This document shows positions 11,541 through 23,900 of a stretch of 64,000 bases of DNA, piece by piece. The translations under genes were made by a program, and so were the position numbers. The notes beneath the pieces are model-generated. The model was given only the letters and a program-made list of their open reading frames with translations, searched no databases and was not told the origin of the DNA. How positions within the stretch are numbered: position 1 is the stretch's first letter; the number at the start of each line of letters is the position of its first letter. This DNA is from Rhizopus arrhizus (taxonomy: Eukaryota; Mucoromycota; Mucoromycetes; Mucorales; Rhizopodaceae): NCBI GenBank assembly GCA_024220505.1, contig JAKZZE010000015.1, forward strand, positions 1,116,001 to 1,180,000, read 5' to 3'.

Positions 11541-14500
11541 TGTTCCCTTTAATACTTCCAAGGCAGCTATGTATTAAGCTCCTTCGAGACGTGAACTGTT
11601 TTAATTTGTTAAGAGAGAGAAAGGTTAATTATTTTGATATATATAATATCATGAGTCAAGTGTGCAAAACTAAAAATCTAAGTAATACAATATATTTATT
11701 GAACATATTATACGTTAGTAGATTGACAAGACTTTGTATCCTTTTCATCAAGAAGATATACAATCATTATGCGAGCAGAGAAATTACTTCATACAGCCCA
11801 CAACATCATCAAATATATGATATGATAAGGCATGAAAAACTGCATATAAAAGATTTTGCAATAGCAAATAACAAATATCTAACCTATTTACTCTTTGTAA
11901 TAAAAAAAAATCGTTCTCTGTACCTTTGACATCAATAGCATTCTTCTCAATATGATACACTCGTGATCAATTGACCTGAGGACTGGTTATAATTTGCTTT
12001 TTATATCTTACTTTAATTTCTCGAAAGCTGGTGCTATAGAAAACTTGTCTTTGCTATATAATACAACTACCGTCATCAGGGTATTGGTCACCAGAAGACT
12101 CAACTGATTTTTTTTTAACTTAATATTAAAAAAGATGCTAGCATAAAGATAATTTTGATTCTACATGGTATTCTATACTTTTATGTTTACTATTTGTTTA
12201 TTCTTTTTGGAAAGAATCATGAAAGATAGGGCAGGTTACTAAACTGATATAGTGGATTACAGGTTCCATCTCTTTGACTTCATTGTTAGTGAGAATATTG
12301 TTCGTTAATTTGTTAATACGATGCTTTATATGTTAAGTATTCTAAACAAGACGTTCCATCAAGCCATTTAGCGATTACTAGTTAATCAATATATCAATAA
12401 TATTTTAATCTAATGGATCTGCAGTTTCATATACCCGATATAGCTTCATTTTGAGCGCCTTTCAATTTTTTTTTAAATAATATCCTAAAAGTATGTTGAT
12501 TGTCAAATGAATTAAATGTCATTATTAAATACTCGCTCTAAATTTTCCAGCTAATTCAGTAAATATTTTTTTTCATACTGAAATTCTGGGTGTAATTTAT
12601 CCTCTATAAATGTTGCTAAAAGCTTATGTTTCAAGTGAACTATTGTCTTTCTGTATAACAAGTCTAGTAGGAAATAAAAATTCTAGGGATTAAGGGTAAC
12701 AAAGGTTAATGGAACAATATACTGAGGGTGGTAACATCCTGAACATTTTGAGAGCCAATTTACAAGAAGCTAATAATGCAGAAGACTGCTATGGGCATCG
12801 ACATGGTGGTGAAGATGAACTAGCTCAAATAGAATAGAAAATATGGTTGGCCAACAAAGGATTCAAGAGTCAGTTGCACGATTTGAACGAGAAATCTTTG
12901 TAAAACATTTAAAGAATAGGGAATCTTCAATGGTGCTAGGCATTTGTAGTCAGTTGTGCATGCTGAGACAGTGAATCACATGCTTTTTTGTCAGAAAAAA
13001 AAAACACGGTGTGCAACAAAAAGAAATTGAATATACAAAAAAATAGAATACTCATTTTTAGTCCGAAAATCCAACGTCAAAAGGACAACTTACCTAGTAT
13101 TACCTAATACTATCTTTTTGATTTAAATAGTAAATATACTAAAGGTAAACGTGTATGGTCTGTTAACATATTGGCATCTGTTCAAAGATAGCCATGCTTT
13201 ATAAGCACCGTTTATAATCCTGTTGAATTTCATAAATAAAGTATGAGTCAATAAATAGCTTCAAATTGTAATTAGGACAGGTTTAGTATGTTTATCGAAG
13301 CAGAAATAGCTTTTCTTTTCTTTTTCCTTACTTCTTTGAATACACTTAAGTTATTACGTAGTCTGTAGAACATAACTATATTTTACACTTAGATTCTGAA
13401 AATAAGCATGAATCAACTTCGGTTCAAGTATTTTCCACATTACTTTTGATAAACGTGAACCCAATATACCTTTTTTTTTTAAATAAGAAATAAAGCTTAC
13501 AAGATGATAATAACCATAATTATATTTGAAATTTTATATACATATACATCTTTGCTTGTATAGCTGAGATTGCAAAAGGGATGCTATATTCCACACCGTT
13601 TATGGGCAATACATAATTTGATGCTGGTATGGTAACGCTTAAAGTTAGTATCAAAAAACCGAGCAGAATCACTATTTTCTTTTTTTGGGTAATTTTTTTT
13701 TAATGTTAATTGACGCATGATAAAATTTATATAATTCACAGTTGTACATGGTTTACAAAAATTGTTTATTTTAAAACAAAATCATATATTTCTTTTTTTC
13801 GTTAAATCAAAGAAATAGAGTCGCGCTTATTCGCTCTTTTACCTTTCAAGGCTTAGTGTTGTTCCTTGTTTTGAATATGCACTCTTTTTTTATTCTACAG
13901 TTCAACCTGTTTATTCTTTTATTTTTTTTTAAAAAAGAAATAATGAAAAAGTTCAAAAAGATCCAAGCCTCTTTTTTTAAATCCTCTATACAAGATAGCG
14001 GTAAAGTAATGGCAAATTACAATACAAGACCCGCATCAAGCGTATCACTTTTTTTTTTGGTTTCAAAAGATTGAGCAACGTTGTCTTTGGATTTTCCTTT
14101 TCCGTTTGTCATTCTTGCCCCTGTTTTGTCTGACATTAATTTGATCTCTTTTTTTAAAAAAAATAATGTTAACTTCTTACAAATTATCGTGCTACATAAT
14201 TCACTGCTAGCAACCTAAGCGAAAATAAATTTACGTAATTGAAAAAGGACTATAAAACTGACTCTTTGCTATTTACCTGAGTTCAAATTACTCCCCCCCT
14301 CTTTTTTTTGGCAGCTTATCTGATCTTTTGAGCGGATCAATTTTTATTTTTCTAAAGGAACGAGGAGTGTGTCATTTTTTTTATTTTGCCTTATTAGAAC
14401 TCATTGATCTTATACTTTTTGAGAATTTTTTTTCATTTAAACATATATTATTTCATTATATTATAAATCAAACCATTTAATAAGAAATTTGCTAATAAAA

Positions 14501-14970
14501 TAAAAATAAAAAATGAAAAAGATTAATATTAAAAAATTCAATAAAATTTTTCATTAGAAACTATGTTCTTGTAAAAGTAACTATAAGCTTACAGTTACTG
14601 TATATTATATCTTTTCTCTAATTTCTTGGCTATAACTTTAAAACTCACAAAAAAGCAAACATGATCTCGAAGATTAAATGTTTGTGTAACGTCCAGTATG
14701 ATTGTCGTAGTGGCCATCACTCAAAAGAAATGAAATGTTTTAACCTGATTTGACATGTCAATAGACCTTTTTATAAAATCTCTATATTTTATCTTGGCTA
14801 ATTCTTACACTTGGCCCTTTCTTTTTGATTCGTTGTACAAATATTACAATGTAATTTAGAGATCTTCTTTATAGCTATTTGCGGGAAATATCAAAGCGTG
14901 ATATAATTTTATCTAATGAGAATGTACAGTCGTTCCACAGGCCGGCTTCATCCACTTTTTGTTGAGTGAC
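11541..14970. other. Long AT-rich intergenic region
   Basis: Very AT-rich with many T and A runs. The only coding-like patch is 12709-12972, where two short overlapping frames occur (MEQYTEGGNILNILRANLQE..., stop at 12837; and MVGQQRIQESVARFEREIF..., starting near 12844). They may be exons or remnants of one unknown gene. Nothing else is supported. Confidence 0.5.
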
Positions 14971-15329
14971 CGTACCCCCCAAACAAGAGTATCGTGAGGT
15001 TAAACAAAAATGCCCAAAGTAACGCACACAAGTACTATCTATCCAAAATAGGAGTATCGCCCAAGTACAATACAGTCTCGTTTGCTTCATGTCGCGACAA
15101 ACCAAAAAAGGAGCCCTGTTCCGGGAGATGGCGTATTTTATTAACAAGATAGATTATAACGATACAGCACAACTGCATAAGCGATATAGCACAACTGCAT
15201 AGACACTCTATCGAGACAGTCCTAGAGGCGATATGCAGAATGCGTAATAAATCCAGTGTTCTTTCTAGGAAACCAAATCGCATGCTTCAGAAATCCGGCC
15301 TGAAAGGCATTCTTTTTTTAATTCATGTC

Positions 15330-16240
15330 ATCGCACTTTTTTTTTGATCGCTATCTGAAATTGTTAAACGGGGATTCAGCTCTGGTGAGTAAGAAGGAAG
15401 ATAAAAGCGACGTTATCCTTGGCTGGTAATTGATTTTTAGATATCATTGTACTGATGAGTTGGAGCATTTCCCATTACAAGATAGTTTGAGTTGTTCATA
15501 GTGATTCAAAACATCTGTAATATTACTCATGAAAGAAAAATAATGGTGGGTTCAAGTACCTATGCTACCTGATTTTCTTTGTCATTCTTCGGTTTCTGTT
15601 TCTTGCTGGATATTGACCGCTTGACGGATGATTCGCGATGACTGGTTTGAACGACGCCAACAGCACAAATGGCACCAAGAATTGTGTATTTTAACCCATG
15701 TTGGTCGTACTTTAGAAATAGGGTTTAACCCAACAGGTGCATGACCTACAGCTCGACGCAAACTGGTACTGAAACCATCTCAACTATAAAAATGCAGTTT
15801 CCAAGAAAGTCCATACAGGTTGCTGGCCAAGTTTATGCTCATTCCGACCTTTTATTTATTGTTGCTTTCGAATTTAGATTTCAGCATGGAAAACGGTTCA
15901 TTTGAGTGACAAGCTGTAACTATTCACCATGACACTGTGAACGCCAGGTTTCTTGATTGACAAGCTGTTGAATTACTAAACTAGTCTATCAGTTACATTG
16001 CTGACTACAACTGTAGGCTTTTTCATGAATGGAATCGATAATCAATTCCTTATATTCTTCACCAAAAATAGCTACTGGTCCGTTTTTGTTGATATCATCA
16101 TCTTTTGATCACGTATTCTTCTTGATATCTTTTGTACCATCGTTGCGCTTTCCTTGCAGGAACATTGAAAATACACCCTGCTTCTGCTGCTAAACATACT
16201 TTTTCAAGTGAACATGCAATAATCCTTCACTTCACGTTGT
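15330..16240 (-). pseudogene. Decayed Tc1-like DDE transposase
   Basis: On the minus strand, in order: an HTH-like start (EAGCIFNVPARKAQRWYKRY), the first catalytic block (DGFSTSLRRAVGHAPVG), ILGAICAVGVV, the second Asp block (LVMGNAPTHQ, where VMDNAPTH is usual) and the end block YLPSYSPELNP. Stops and frameshifts lie between the blocks. The block order and spacing fit the DDE_3 transposase class. The Asp expected before NAPTH reads Gly here, so catalysis would be lost even if the frame were intact. Confidence 0.85.
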
Positions 16241-16284
16241 CAGTATAGCTGTCTACGCTATGTGTACTCTTTAATTTCATGGGT

Positions 16285-16313
<29 letters not shown>

Positions 16314-16317
<4 letters not shown>

Positions 16318-16697
16318 CATCATGCGTTGTTTACAGTTTCGCTTTTATGACAAAAAAGCATAGATGCCCTAAAGCCGTGTCATTTTCAGTGATCAAATCG
16401 ACAAACAACAGCATTTTCGACATTTGTCAATTGCATCACCTGCAAGCAAGCTCATGCTCTCAACAGGGAGCTATACAGATACAAAATCGGACGCAGGAAG
16501 AATTGTTTGATATGATGAAGAAATACATGTCAAACGTTGGTGATCCCTATACGACCCAAAAACAACGGACTGGTCCTCCAAAGATGAGTGCTTTGGTCAT
16601 ACAAGCAATACATATATTGGTGGTGTGCAAACAAGGTTTAGAGCATTATGCGTTCCAAAGGTTGGGTTTCGAGGTATGTATTGACATTGTGTTTTAA
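16314..16697 (+). CDS. Unassigned ORF inside the Tc1-like element
   Basis: A 127-residue frame from ATG, opposite in orientation to the transposase and placed between its N-terminal end and the right inverted repeat. Coding-like composition (TQEELFDMMKKYMSNVGDPY) continues in another frame at 16727-16948. I do not recognise it. It may be a remnant of captured host sequence or of an older insertion. Confidence 0.3.
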
Positions 16698-17608
16698 AAG
16701 AGCAAAAACGCACAATGATGAACTGAATGCCCCCCTTTTTACAAAAATTGATGAAAAATCTTCACATCAAGAACCTTTTTGAAAAGGTCCATGTGTCACC
16801 AGCTTGCGCCATTAGCTTATCCTGGTTGAAACGAGACTCTGTTCCGACAGCTTCTGCTAGGACCATAATGAACAAACTTTGGCAGTGGGTAGCCATGGAT
16901 GTCTTGGGCTCGTCTTACAGGCATTTCCGTACCGTACGTTTACTATAGGATATGGCTTGATGACCGTTTCTGAAGCAGGTATTTAAGAATAAGACCCTTC
17001 TTTTTTTTTGGTTTGTCGCGACATGAAGCAAACGAGACTGTATTGTATTTGGGTGATACTCCTATTTTGGATAGATAGTACCTGTATGTGTTACTTTGGA
17101 CATTTTTGTTTAACCTCACGGTACTCTTGTTTGGGGGGTACCGCGACCGTGAAGTAAAAATAACCCAAATTGGTTAAGATCAAGATAGCAATGTCGGTTA
17201 AAGCTGGGATAACTGATGTATAGAAAAATCAGATAATTCTTTGTGAAACAAGATGTGTGTTACCTAGACATCAAAATGATTCAGGTAAAAATTCATTCTT
17301 CCTCTTGCATTGTAAACCGTTATACAACACATAACTCACATCAAGTAATACAAAGGATCATGTCAGGGGCTAGTATGTGCATCTTTATATAGCTTACAAT
17401 CATTCGTTGAGGGAAAAAACGTGAAATATACCCTCGGAGATTCTCGAACGGAAGTCGATCTCCTCATGAAATTCAGTCCAAAAATAAAAGGGTTTATCCA
17501 ATAACATACGTTTCTAATTCACTAATCTGATAATCGCGTTAAAAAATCAGATAATTATTGTCACAATCAATCACTTCAGTGGCTGACCTTGATTTTGCTT
17601 TTTAAAAG

Positions 17609-17618
17609 ATATAAAACT
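17609..17618 (+). promoter_or_regulatory. TATA box of the ferric reductase gene
   Basis: GATATAAAAC about 80-90 bases before the ATG at 17698, in an otherwise T-rich leader. Confidence 0.5.
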
Positions 17619-17697
17619 TTTATGAACAAGGGGGTGTGTCAGGTTCCTTTTTTTTTTACTCATCCTTTTCTTGCTGTATTACTTTTTTCACTAAAGT

Positions 17698-19570
17698 ATG
17701 GAAATTAGAACCACGTCCACCTTTTATGTTTGTGGTATTTCATACGCCTTCTTTTGCTGGGCCTTGTTTGCTTTTTACTGTATTGGTTACCAAATCAACC
17801 GATTACGTGTATATTATGTTCGCAACAAAAGAATTGCCGGTCAAGAAAAAGTGGTGGAGACCTTGCCTGGTAGCAAGTTCTTTTCCTACTTTAACTATGT
17901 TGTTCGTATCCCTTTTGTTACTGAAATGATTGCTGTGAAACACATCATTGGTATGTTCTTGTTTATGGTCGTCAACTTACTCTTCATCTTGTACGCTCCT
18001 TTTAAAATGGCTGAAGGCCAAACATTCTATATTTCTTCCATCGGTATCTTTGATCGTCGCGCGGCCTTTGTTGGTATGGTCAATTGGGGTTTCGTGTTCT
18101 TTCTTGCTCAAAGAAACTCAGTCTTACCCAAAATGTCTGGACTTACATTTGAAGAACTCATTCCTTTCCACCGCTGGGTCGCTCGTGTTGGTTTAGCTGA
18201 ATTCATCCCTCATTTTGTTTGGAGAATGTAAGTAGAAGACCACGTAAGAAATAGCCAATGATTTACATGTTATCTAGGTATCACATCTGGGATAGAACTC
18301 ATATTGTAAAAGATGTCCTTTTCAGAAACCTTGAGCAAACAACCGGTACAATTGCTATGCTTGGCTTCCTCTTGATGTTTGTCACCTCTTTTGAATTCGT
18401 CCGTCGCAGGTTCTTTGAAATCTTTTATTATTGCCACATCATTGGTGTGATTGTTGCCATCATCTTTGCTTGTATGCACGAAACCACCTGTTTTGCTTTC
18501 TTCATTCCTGCCGTCATCCTCTGGGCCTTTGATCGTGCCGTTCGTTCTTACCAATCTTGGATTGTAAAGACCAAGGCGGTGCGTGTAGACGAAGTGGCCT
18601 CGACCTCAACCACGCAAGAAGGTATCTTCCGTGTCTTGTTTGAATATGCTGGCATGGTCAATTTCAGACCCGGTCAATACGTCTTTGTCTCCATGGCCCG
18701 ACAAGGTAGCAAGCTTTTGGGATATGCCAACTGGCATCCCTATACTATCTCTGAGGTCTTTCGCTTAAACCAAAATCTTGACTCGGGTATCGAAGAACGA
18801 GTGATGGAAGGTTCAGGCCCCAAAGAGAAAGGTGCCTCTTCAGATATCAACTCCTTATCGGACACGTCGAGCCTTCGTCGTCGTGCCAATGTCGGTTACG
18901 GTGACGAAACGACGACGACGATGGCCTCGGTGCACGTCAAGGCTCTCGGTAAATACACAAAGGAAATCTTGGATGCTGCTTCCAGAAACGAACCTATCGC
19001 GGTCTCAGTCGATGGTCCATTTGGTCCTCAGCTTCAATACCAAGATTACCCCGTCCTTGCCCTCTTTGGCACAGGTATCGGTATCACTCCCGCCATGGCT
19101 ATCGTCAAAGACTGCGTTGAACGCAGAGCGAGTGGTATCAGAACAGTGTCGACCGAAAACATTTATCTCACTTGGGCTGTAAGATCCTCTGGTAAGTTTT
19201 TTTTTTAAATCCAACTGTTGCCAAACCTTGAACTTACTCTTTTCCTGTAGAGGAAATTCTTCCTTTCATGGACATGTTTACCTATTGGCACGACCATGTG
19301 AACAGGGCTATCTTGCCCATTCACTTTAGTTTCACCATCTTTGTGACACGTATGAACGAAGGACCCGACTATTTTGACAAAATGCACGGTTTCAACATTA
19401 TCTATGGTCGACGACCTGATATTGTTGATAGTCTACAAAAGGTCAAGACCCTCAGTCCTCACCAAAGAGTTTGGGTGCATGCCTGTGGTCCTGATTCTTT
19501 TACAAAGTCAGTTGTGAACGAGGCTGTCAAGCATCACTTTGCTGCTCACAACGAAACTTTTGAGTTTTAA
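17698..19570 (+). CDS. Ferric/cupric reductase, transmembrane flavocytochrome b
   Basis: Three exons (17698-18227, 18278-19191, 19251-19570) give 587 residues. The membrane part carries two bis-heme His pairs, each H-X13-H: FHRW...IPHF near residues 155-175 and YYCH...CMHE near 235-255. The cytosolic half has the FAD motif HPYTIS, a Ser/Arg-rich loop unusual in length, the NADPH-binding GTGIGITP and the C-terminal CGPDSF. Together these mark a FRE-type plasma-membrane reductase that moves electrons from NADPH across the membrane to Fe(III) or Cu(II). TAA is in frame just upstream of the ATG. NADPH oxidase is less likely given the ferric-reductase layout. The next gene starts only 110 bp downstream. 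Confidence 0.93.
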
Positions 19571-19680
19571 TTGTTATTCACCTTATACACATGCTAATAT
19601 ACATTCTATTTTTCAACCCTTTTATGTGCATAATTTAATTTACTTAATAAATTTTTTTTTCCTGTCTCGCTTTTTATCTT

Positions 19681-20512
19681 ATGTCTAAATGGTACCCATT
19701 TGAAGAATCTGTTGACGACATTGAGAATCTACCTTCTTCATCCACTCCACCTGTTCTTTCACTTTACGAAAGTTCAGATATCCTTCCTGTTGAATCAGCC
19801 GGACAACGATTTTATGAAAACGCGATTGTCATTAGCAGTGATGAGGATCAATCGGAATCGCATCAAGACATATCAGACAGGAAAGGAAAAAGGATCTCGA
19901 GTGGCCAAGATACCAAGGGCAAGACACCAACAAAGACCAAAAATCTAAAAAACGAGAGAAAAATAGAAATGATAGAAAGAAGAGACTGCGTGAAGAGCAG
20001 ATATCTCATATTGCTGAATATGATGATTTTGATCTTGATGCAGCTGTTGAAGCTTTAATAAAACCCACAAAGAAGCCATTCACTGAATCAGTAGGTAGAA
20101 TAATTTTTTTTCTCTTGTTTGTTTTAATCATAATCAAGTCTCTGTATGAAAAAACAGGGTTAACAGTTGAGTGTCCTGTTTGTTCGCGCATGTTCTCTAA
20201 GAGTCAAGTAGAACAACACGCCTCTGACTGTACAGGAGCTTATAGCGACACAGAAGGAAATGAACCTTTAAGGAGAAGAGAAAAAAACACAATTGCTGCA
20301 AGTGTTGCTAGGCATGAGGCCGAAAGAAAAAGGTAAAAAAAAAAAAAAAAATTCCTTTTGTATCGTTGTCTAAACAAGTCTTTTTCTTAACAAGAAACCG
20401 CAATGATTCCTTTGTCGAAAACGTGAATTATTATGCAGAGTCAGACGATTTACTAGCTGCCAACGGAACAAGTTTAACATGGGAATCAAGAGGGCAGATG
20501 CGATTTTCTTGA
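19681..20512 (+). CDS. UBZ-type zinc-finger protein with SUMO-interaction-like motif (possible frameshift)
   Basis: Exons 19681-20094, 20158-20332 and 20395-20512 fit by splice sites. Exon 2 carries CPVCSRMFSKSQVEQHASDC, a C-X2-C...H-X3-C finger like the UBZ4 ubiquitin-binding fingers of RAD18-type repair proteins. Exon 1 has IVISSDED, a SUMO-interacting-motif pattern. The second half of exon 1 (EEQISHIAEYDDFDLDAAVE) is in a different frame from the first half, and no intron is long enough to fix it, so a one-base indel near the purine-rich stretch 19880-19925 is likely. A role in ubiquitin/SUMO-linked DNA repair is inference. It is convergent with the C2H2 gene, 73 bp apart. Confidence 0.65.
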
Positions 20513-20585
20513 ATTTTGTAAATAACACTATTTCCTCTTCCTTTTTATTTACAAATAAAAATGACTTCATGTGGATCAGACCATC

Positions 20586-21095
20586 TTATTTCATCAAATT
20601 ACCTAACCTTTCAGCCAGAATCCTCATTGCATCTCTAGCCAAGCCTTCAGCGGTAGCAGGCGTAGAGGTGTGATCATCTCTTCCTCTTGAAGGATTCTTG
20701 CTTCTTTCTTTCGGTTCCTCTGAACGTACAGACCGGGTAGTCATGCTCTCCCCCTCCTCTTCTTCCTCCTCTTCCTCCTCTTCGTAAACGTCTTTACGGC
20801 CACCTGTAACACCATGTTCGCGTTTCATGTGTTCTCCTAAACGACTCAAGCTAGGCGTATGAAAAAAGCAAGCAAAGCAAGCATGATGCACTGGAACATC
20901 ATCCGACTGTTCAAGCGTGTAGTCATATTTCTTAGACACCGGTCTTCTATCAGTTATCTTTCGACTCGGAACATTGACACCGTGCACGTTCTGTAGATGC
21001 TTTTTCAGTGAGGAAGGCGTTGAAAAGTTATAGTCATCGTCACACAAATAACAAGTGTTTGCCAATTGAACCAATTGTTTTTTCTTACTAGACAT
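20586..21095 (-). CDS. Small C2H2 zinc-finger protein
   Basis: Single-exon, 169 residues from ATG 21095. Two fingers are visible: CYLCDDDYNFSTPSSLKKH followed by H at +5 (residues about 15-40), and CFACFFHTPSLSRLGEHMKREH (about 73-95). A long Glu run (about 105-115) and a Ser/Arg-rich tail ending in a short helix (AMRILAERLGNLMK) follow. Likely a nuclear nucleic-acid-binding protein; the target is unknown. Confidence 0.8.
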   Translation of the reverse strand: MSSKKKQLVQLANTCYLCDDDYNFSTPSSLKKHLQNVHGVNVPSRKITDRRPVSKKYDYTLEQSDDVPVHHACFACFFHTPSLSRLGEHMKREHGVTGGRKDVYEEEEEEEEEEGESMTTRSVRSEEPKERSKNPSRGRDDHTSTPATAEGLARDAMRILAERLGNLMK

Positions 21096-21615
21096 TGGTG
21101 ATGAAGAAGATGAAAAGAGAACAAAAGAAAATACAGCCTTTTATTTGTGTCGAGGATTGATATATTTATAGCTTTATAAATAAAGCAAAAATTCCTGCTT
21201 GTATGTTGCTTTATTTCGTGATAAATTTTAAACAAGCTTTAAAATATCTTTTTTTATATTCAAATCCTAATCATCCCTAGCTCAGTAGCTAAAGTGGATT
21301 GGCTGTTTACGTATGTTTGTGCAATTGACAAGAGACTTTAAAGAGACGAGTGAATAACAAGATTAAAAGATTACTTCAAAAAAATCGGCTCACATCTTAT
21401 TCACTATTGTCTTCTTCATCAGAATTCATCCCGTGACAAAACCATGGTTCAAAAAGCGCTCTACCGATCCTTTCCTCGTTCATTTTCTTGCTAATTTTCT
21501 CTCCTGTCAGTAGTGGTGACTGTCATCTACAGCGGAAATCAAAAAAATTTCTCAACAACCCGCACGAACAAGCAACCCACTTTTTTTTTTTTTTTTTTTT
21601 TTTTTTCTAAAAGCA
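21096..21615. other. Divergent intergenic/promoter region
   Basis: It lies between the C2H2 gene (minus) and the AspRS gene (plus). A T tract of about 26 bases (21581-21606) ends ten bases before the AspRS ATG. No other feature was seen. Confidence 0.5.
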
Positions 21616-23410
21616 ATGTCAGAACCTACCAAGGACCCAGCCGTTGAAGAAATCACTCAAAAGACCGAAGAACTTTTCTTTGAGTAAGTTTAATAGACAA
21701 ATTCGCAAACGTGTCTATTAATATGAAAAAGTGACGAAGGAAAGCCTATATCAAAGAAGGCCTACAAAAGCTTCAAAAGGATAAAGAGAAGGCTGAAAGA
21801 AAGGCTGCGACTGCTGCCAAAATTGCTGCTGAAAAAGCAGAGAGAGATTCAAAGAATGTGGTAAGTTGTCTAGGTTGAGAAAGAACAAGAGACTGATAAA
21901 ATGGATAGGACTATTCAACGGATCGTTATGGTAAACTCCCAATGAACCAATCCCAAACTCGTTCAGGTAAAGTACAAGAATGACGTGATAGGCCCTTGTG
22001 CTGATTGTCTGTATGATAGAGACCAAATATGAAGATATTTCTACCATCAATGCTTCTCGTGCTGGTGAAATCGTCACTGTCCGTGTTCGTGTTCAGACAT
22101 CTCGTGCCACGGGTGGCAAGATGTGTTTCTTTGTTTTCCGTCAAGGTGTCGCTACCATTCAAGGTATTATCACTGCTGACGAAGAAAAGATCTCGAAGCA
22201 GATGGTCAAGTTCTGTGTTGGTATTACCCCTGAATCCATCGTGGTCGTCCAGGCCAAGGTTGTCAAGCCTTTGGAAGAGGTCAAGAGCTGTACTGTTTCA
22301 TGTGCCGAACTTGCTATTGAACAAATTCACGTCGTATCAGATGTTCAAGTCCGTTTGGCCTTTTCTTTAGATGACGCTTCTCGTCCAGAAAGCTCCTATG
22401 AAGAGGACGCTCAACTGGTTCGTGTCAACCTCGACACACGTCTCAACAACCGTGTACTCGATCTCCGTACGACCACTAATCATGCCATCTTCCGTTTACA
22501 ATCTGCTGTTTGTTTATTATTCAGAGAATTCCTTGTCGAACGCGGTTTTATGGAAATCCACACTCCCAAATTGATCGGTGCCGCCTCTGAAGGTGGATCC
22601 AACGTCTTCAAGGTCTCTTATTTCAAAACAAGCGCTTTCTTGGCCCAATCTCCTCAGCTTTACAAGCAAATGTGTATCGCTGCCGATTTTGGTAAAGTGT
22701 TTGAGATCGCTCCCGTCTTTCGTGCTGAAGACTCCAACACACATCGTCACATGACTGAATTCATGGGTCTTGATATGGAAATGGCATTCAATGAACATTA
22801 TCACGAAGTGTTGGAAGTCTTGGAAAATCTCTTTGTCTACATCTTTACTAACCTCAAGAACCGTTTCAAGGAAGAAATTGAGACGATCAAGAAACAATAT
22901 GAATTTGAAGACTTTGAATTCTTGCCCAAGACCCTTCGTCTTTCCTTTGCTGAAGGTATCAAGATGTTGAGAGAGGCTGGTGTTGAATTGGGTGATTTCG
23001 AAGACTTGAGCACAGCCAATGAAAAGCTTTTGGGTAAACTCGTCAAGGAAAAATACCACACTGATTTCTATGTGCTCGATAAATTCCCCTTGGCCGTTCG
23101 TCCCTTCTACACCATGCCTGATCCTCAAAACCCTGGTTACTCTAACTCGTATGATTTCTTTATGCGTGGTGAAGAAATCTTGTCGGGTGCTCAACGTATC
23201 CATGATGCTGACTATTTGACAGAGCGTGCCAAGGCTCATGAAATTGATCCTTCTACTATTCAACCTTATATCGATGCTTTCAAGATCGGTGCACCTCCTC
23301 ATGCCGGTGGTGGTATCGGTTTAGAGCGTGTTGTCATGCTTTACCTTGGTCTTGGTAACATTCGTCGTTCAAGCTTGTTCCCTCGTGATCCTAAGCGTTT
23401 GGAACCTTAG
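21616..23410 (+). CDS. DPS1: Aspartyl-tRNA synthetase, cytoplasmic
   Basis: Exons 21616-21683, 21740-21860, 21909-21966 and 22020-23410 join to 545 residues. The N-terminus is a Lys/Ala-rich helix ([18 protein letters not shown]) typical of eukaryotic AspRS and involved in tRNA binding. An OB-fold anticodon-binding domain follows (about 70-190), then the class II catalytic core with motif 2 ([11 protein letters not shown]) and motif 3 ([19 protein letters not shown]). No mitochondrial presequence is seen. It charges tRNA-Asp in the cytosol. Three early introns and one long last exon are a common layout in this window. AsnRS is excluded by the eukaryotic AspRS-like extension and C-terminus, though the families are close. 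Confidence 0.95.
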
Positions 23411-23900
23411 GTTGTGTATTTAATAAAAAGTTTTTTTTTATATGAAAATGACTGTCTTTTAGAATTTTTCATTTTACTTATAAATTCCTTGTGGTAGTCA
23501 TTCACTTGATTCTTTGATCTGTAAGTCCAACATTTGTTTTTGCACAATAACAATCTCCTGATTTAATTGTTGAAGGGGTAAAACAATGGAGTATGTGGCT
23601 TATTTTATGCATCCACAATGAAAAAATAAGGTGCACAATGCTTTTTATCTGTAAATGCACATCAATTGAATTTCAACTTTTTTTTTTCCACGTTCCTGAC
23701 ACCGCTCACAACTTATATATTTAATTATGTTGCACCATATTTTTTAAAAAAATAGAATCCTTTTTTTTTTTTTTCCCTTTTTTTTATTTTTTTTTTATTT
23801 TAATTATACTTTTTTCTCTCTTTCTTTCTTTTTGTATAACAAAAAAGTAGAAAAACAAAAAAGAGGAGCAACTTTTTCTCATCTTTCAACATTACACATC
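23411..23900. other. Intergenic region with long T tracts
   Basis: AT-rich, with T runs at 23760-23774 and several nearby before the kelch gene ATG at 23901. No gene was seen. Confidence 0.5.

Larger units (their letters stand above)
14975..17138 (-). mobile_element. Tc1/mariner-type DNA transposon with terminal inverted repeats
   Basis: About 135-140 bp at 14975-15110 recurs inverted at about 17005-17138. Both ends start with a C run followed by AAACAAGAGTA, and a TA dinucleotide flanks each end (14973-14974 and 17139-17140), the target duplication expected of Tc1/mariner. The repeats remain about 90% identical by eye. The interior carries a broken minus-strand DDE transposase (15330-16240), a 22-bp tandem duplication at 15160-15202, a 30-base T run near 16286-16315 and an unassigned plus-strand ORF (16314-16697). 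Confidence 0.9.

Noticed and set aside
11495..11929. Plus-strand 144-codon ORF
   Set aside because: AT-driven composition (Ile, Tyr, Asn, Lys) without motifs or splice context.
21265..21340. tRNA-like D-arm word (CTAGCTCAGTAGC)
   Set aside because: No T-arm GTTCGA box, no anticodon stem and no acceptor pairing.
22517..23302. Long antisense ORF over AspRS
   Set aside because: It is a shadow of the codon pattern of a strongly coding exon on the plus strand; no independent evidence.
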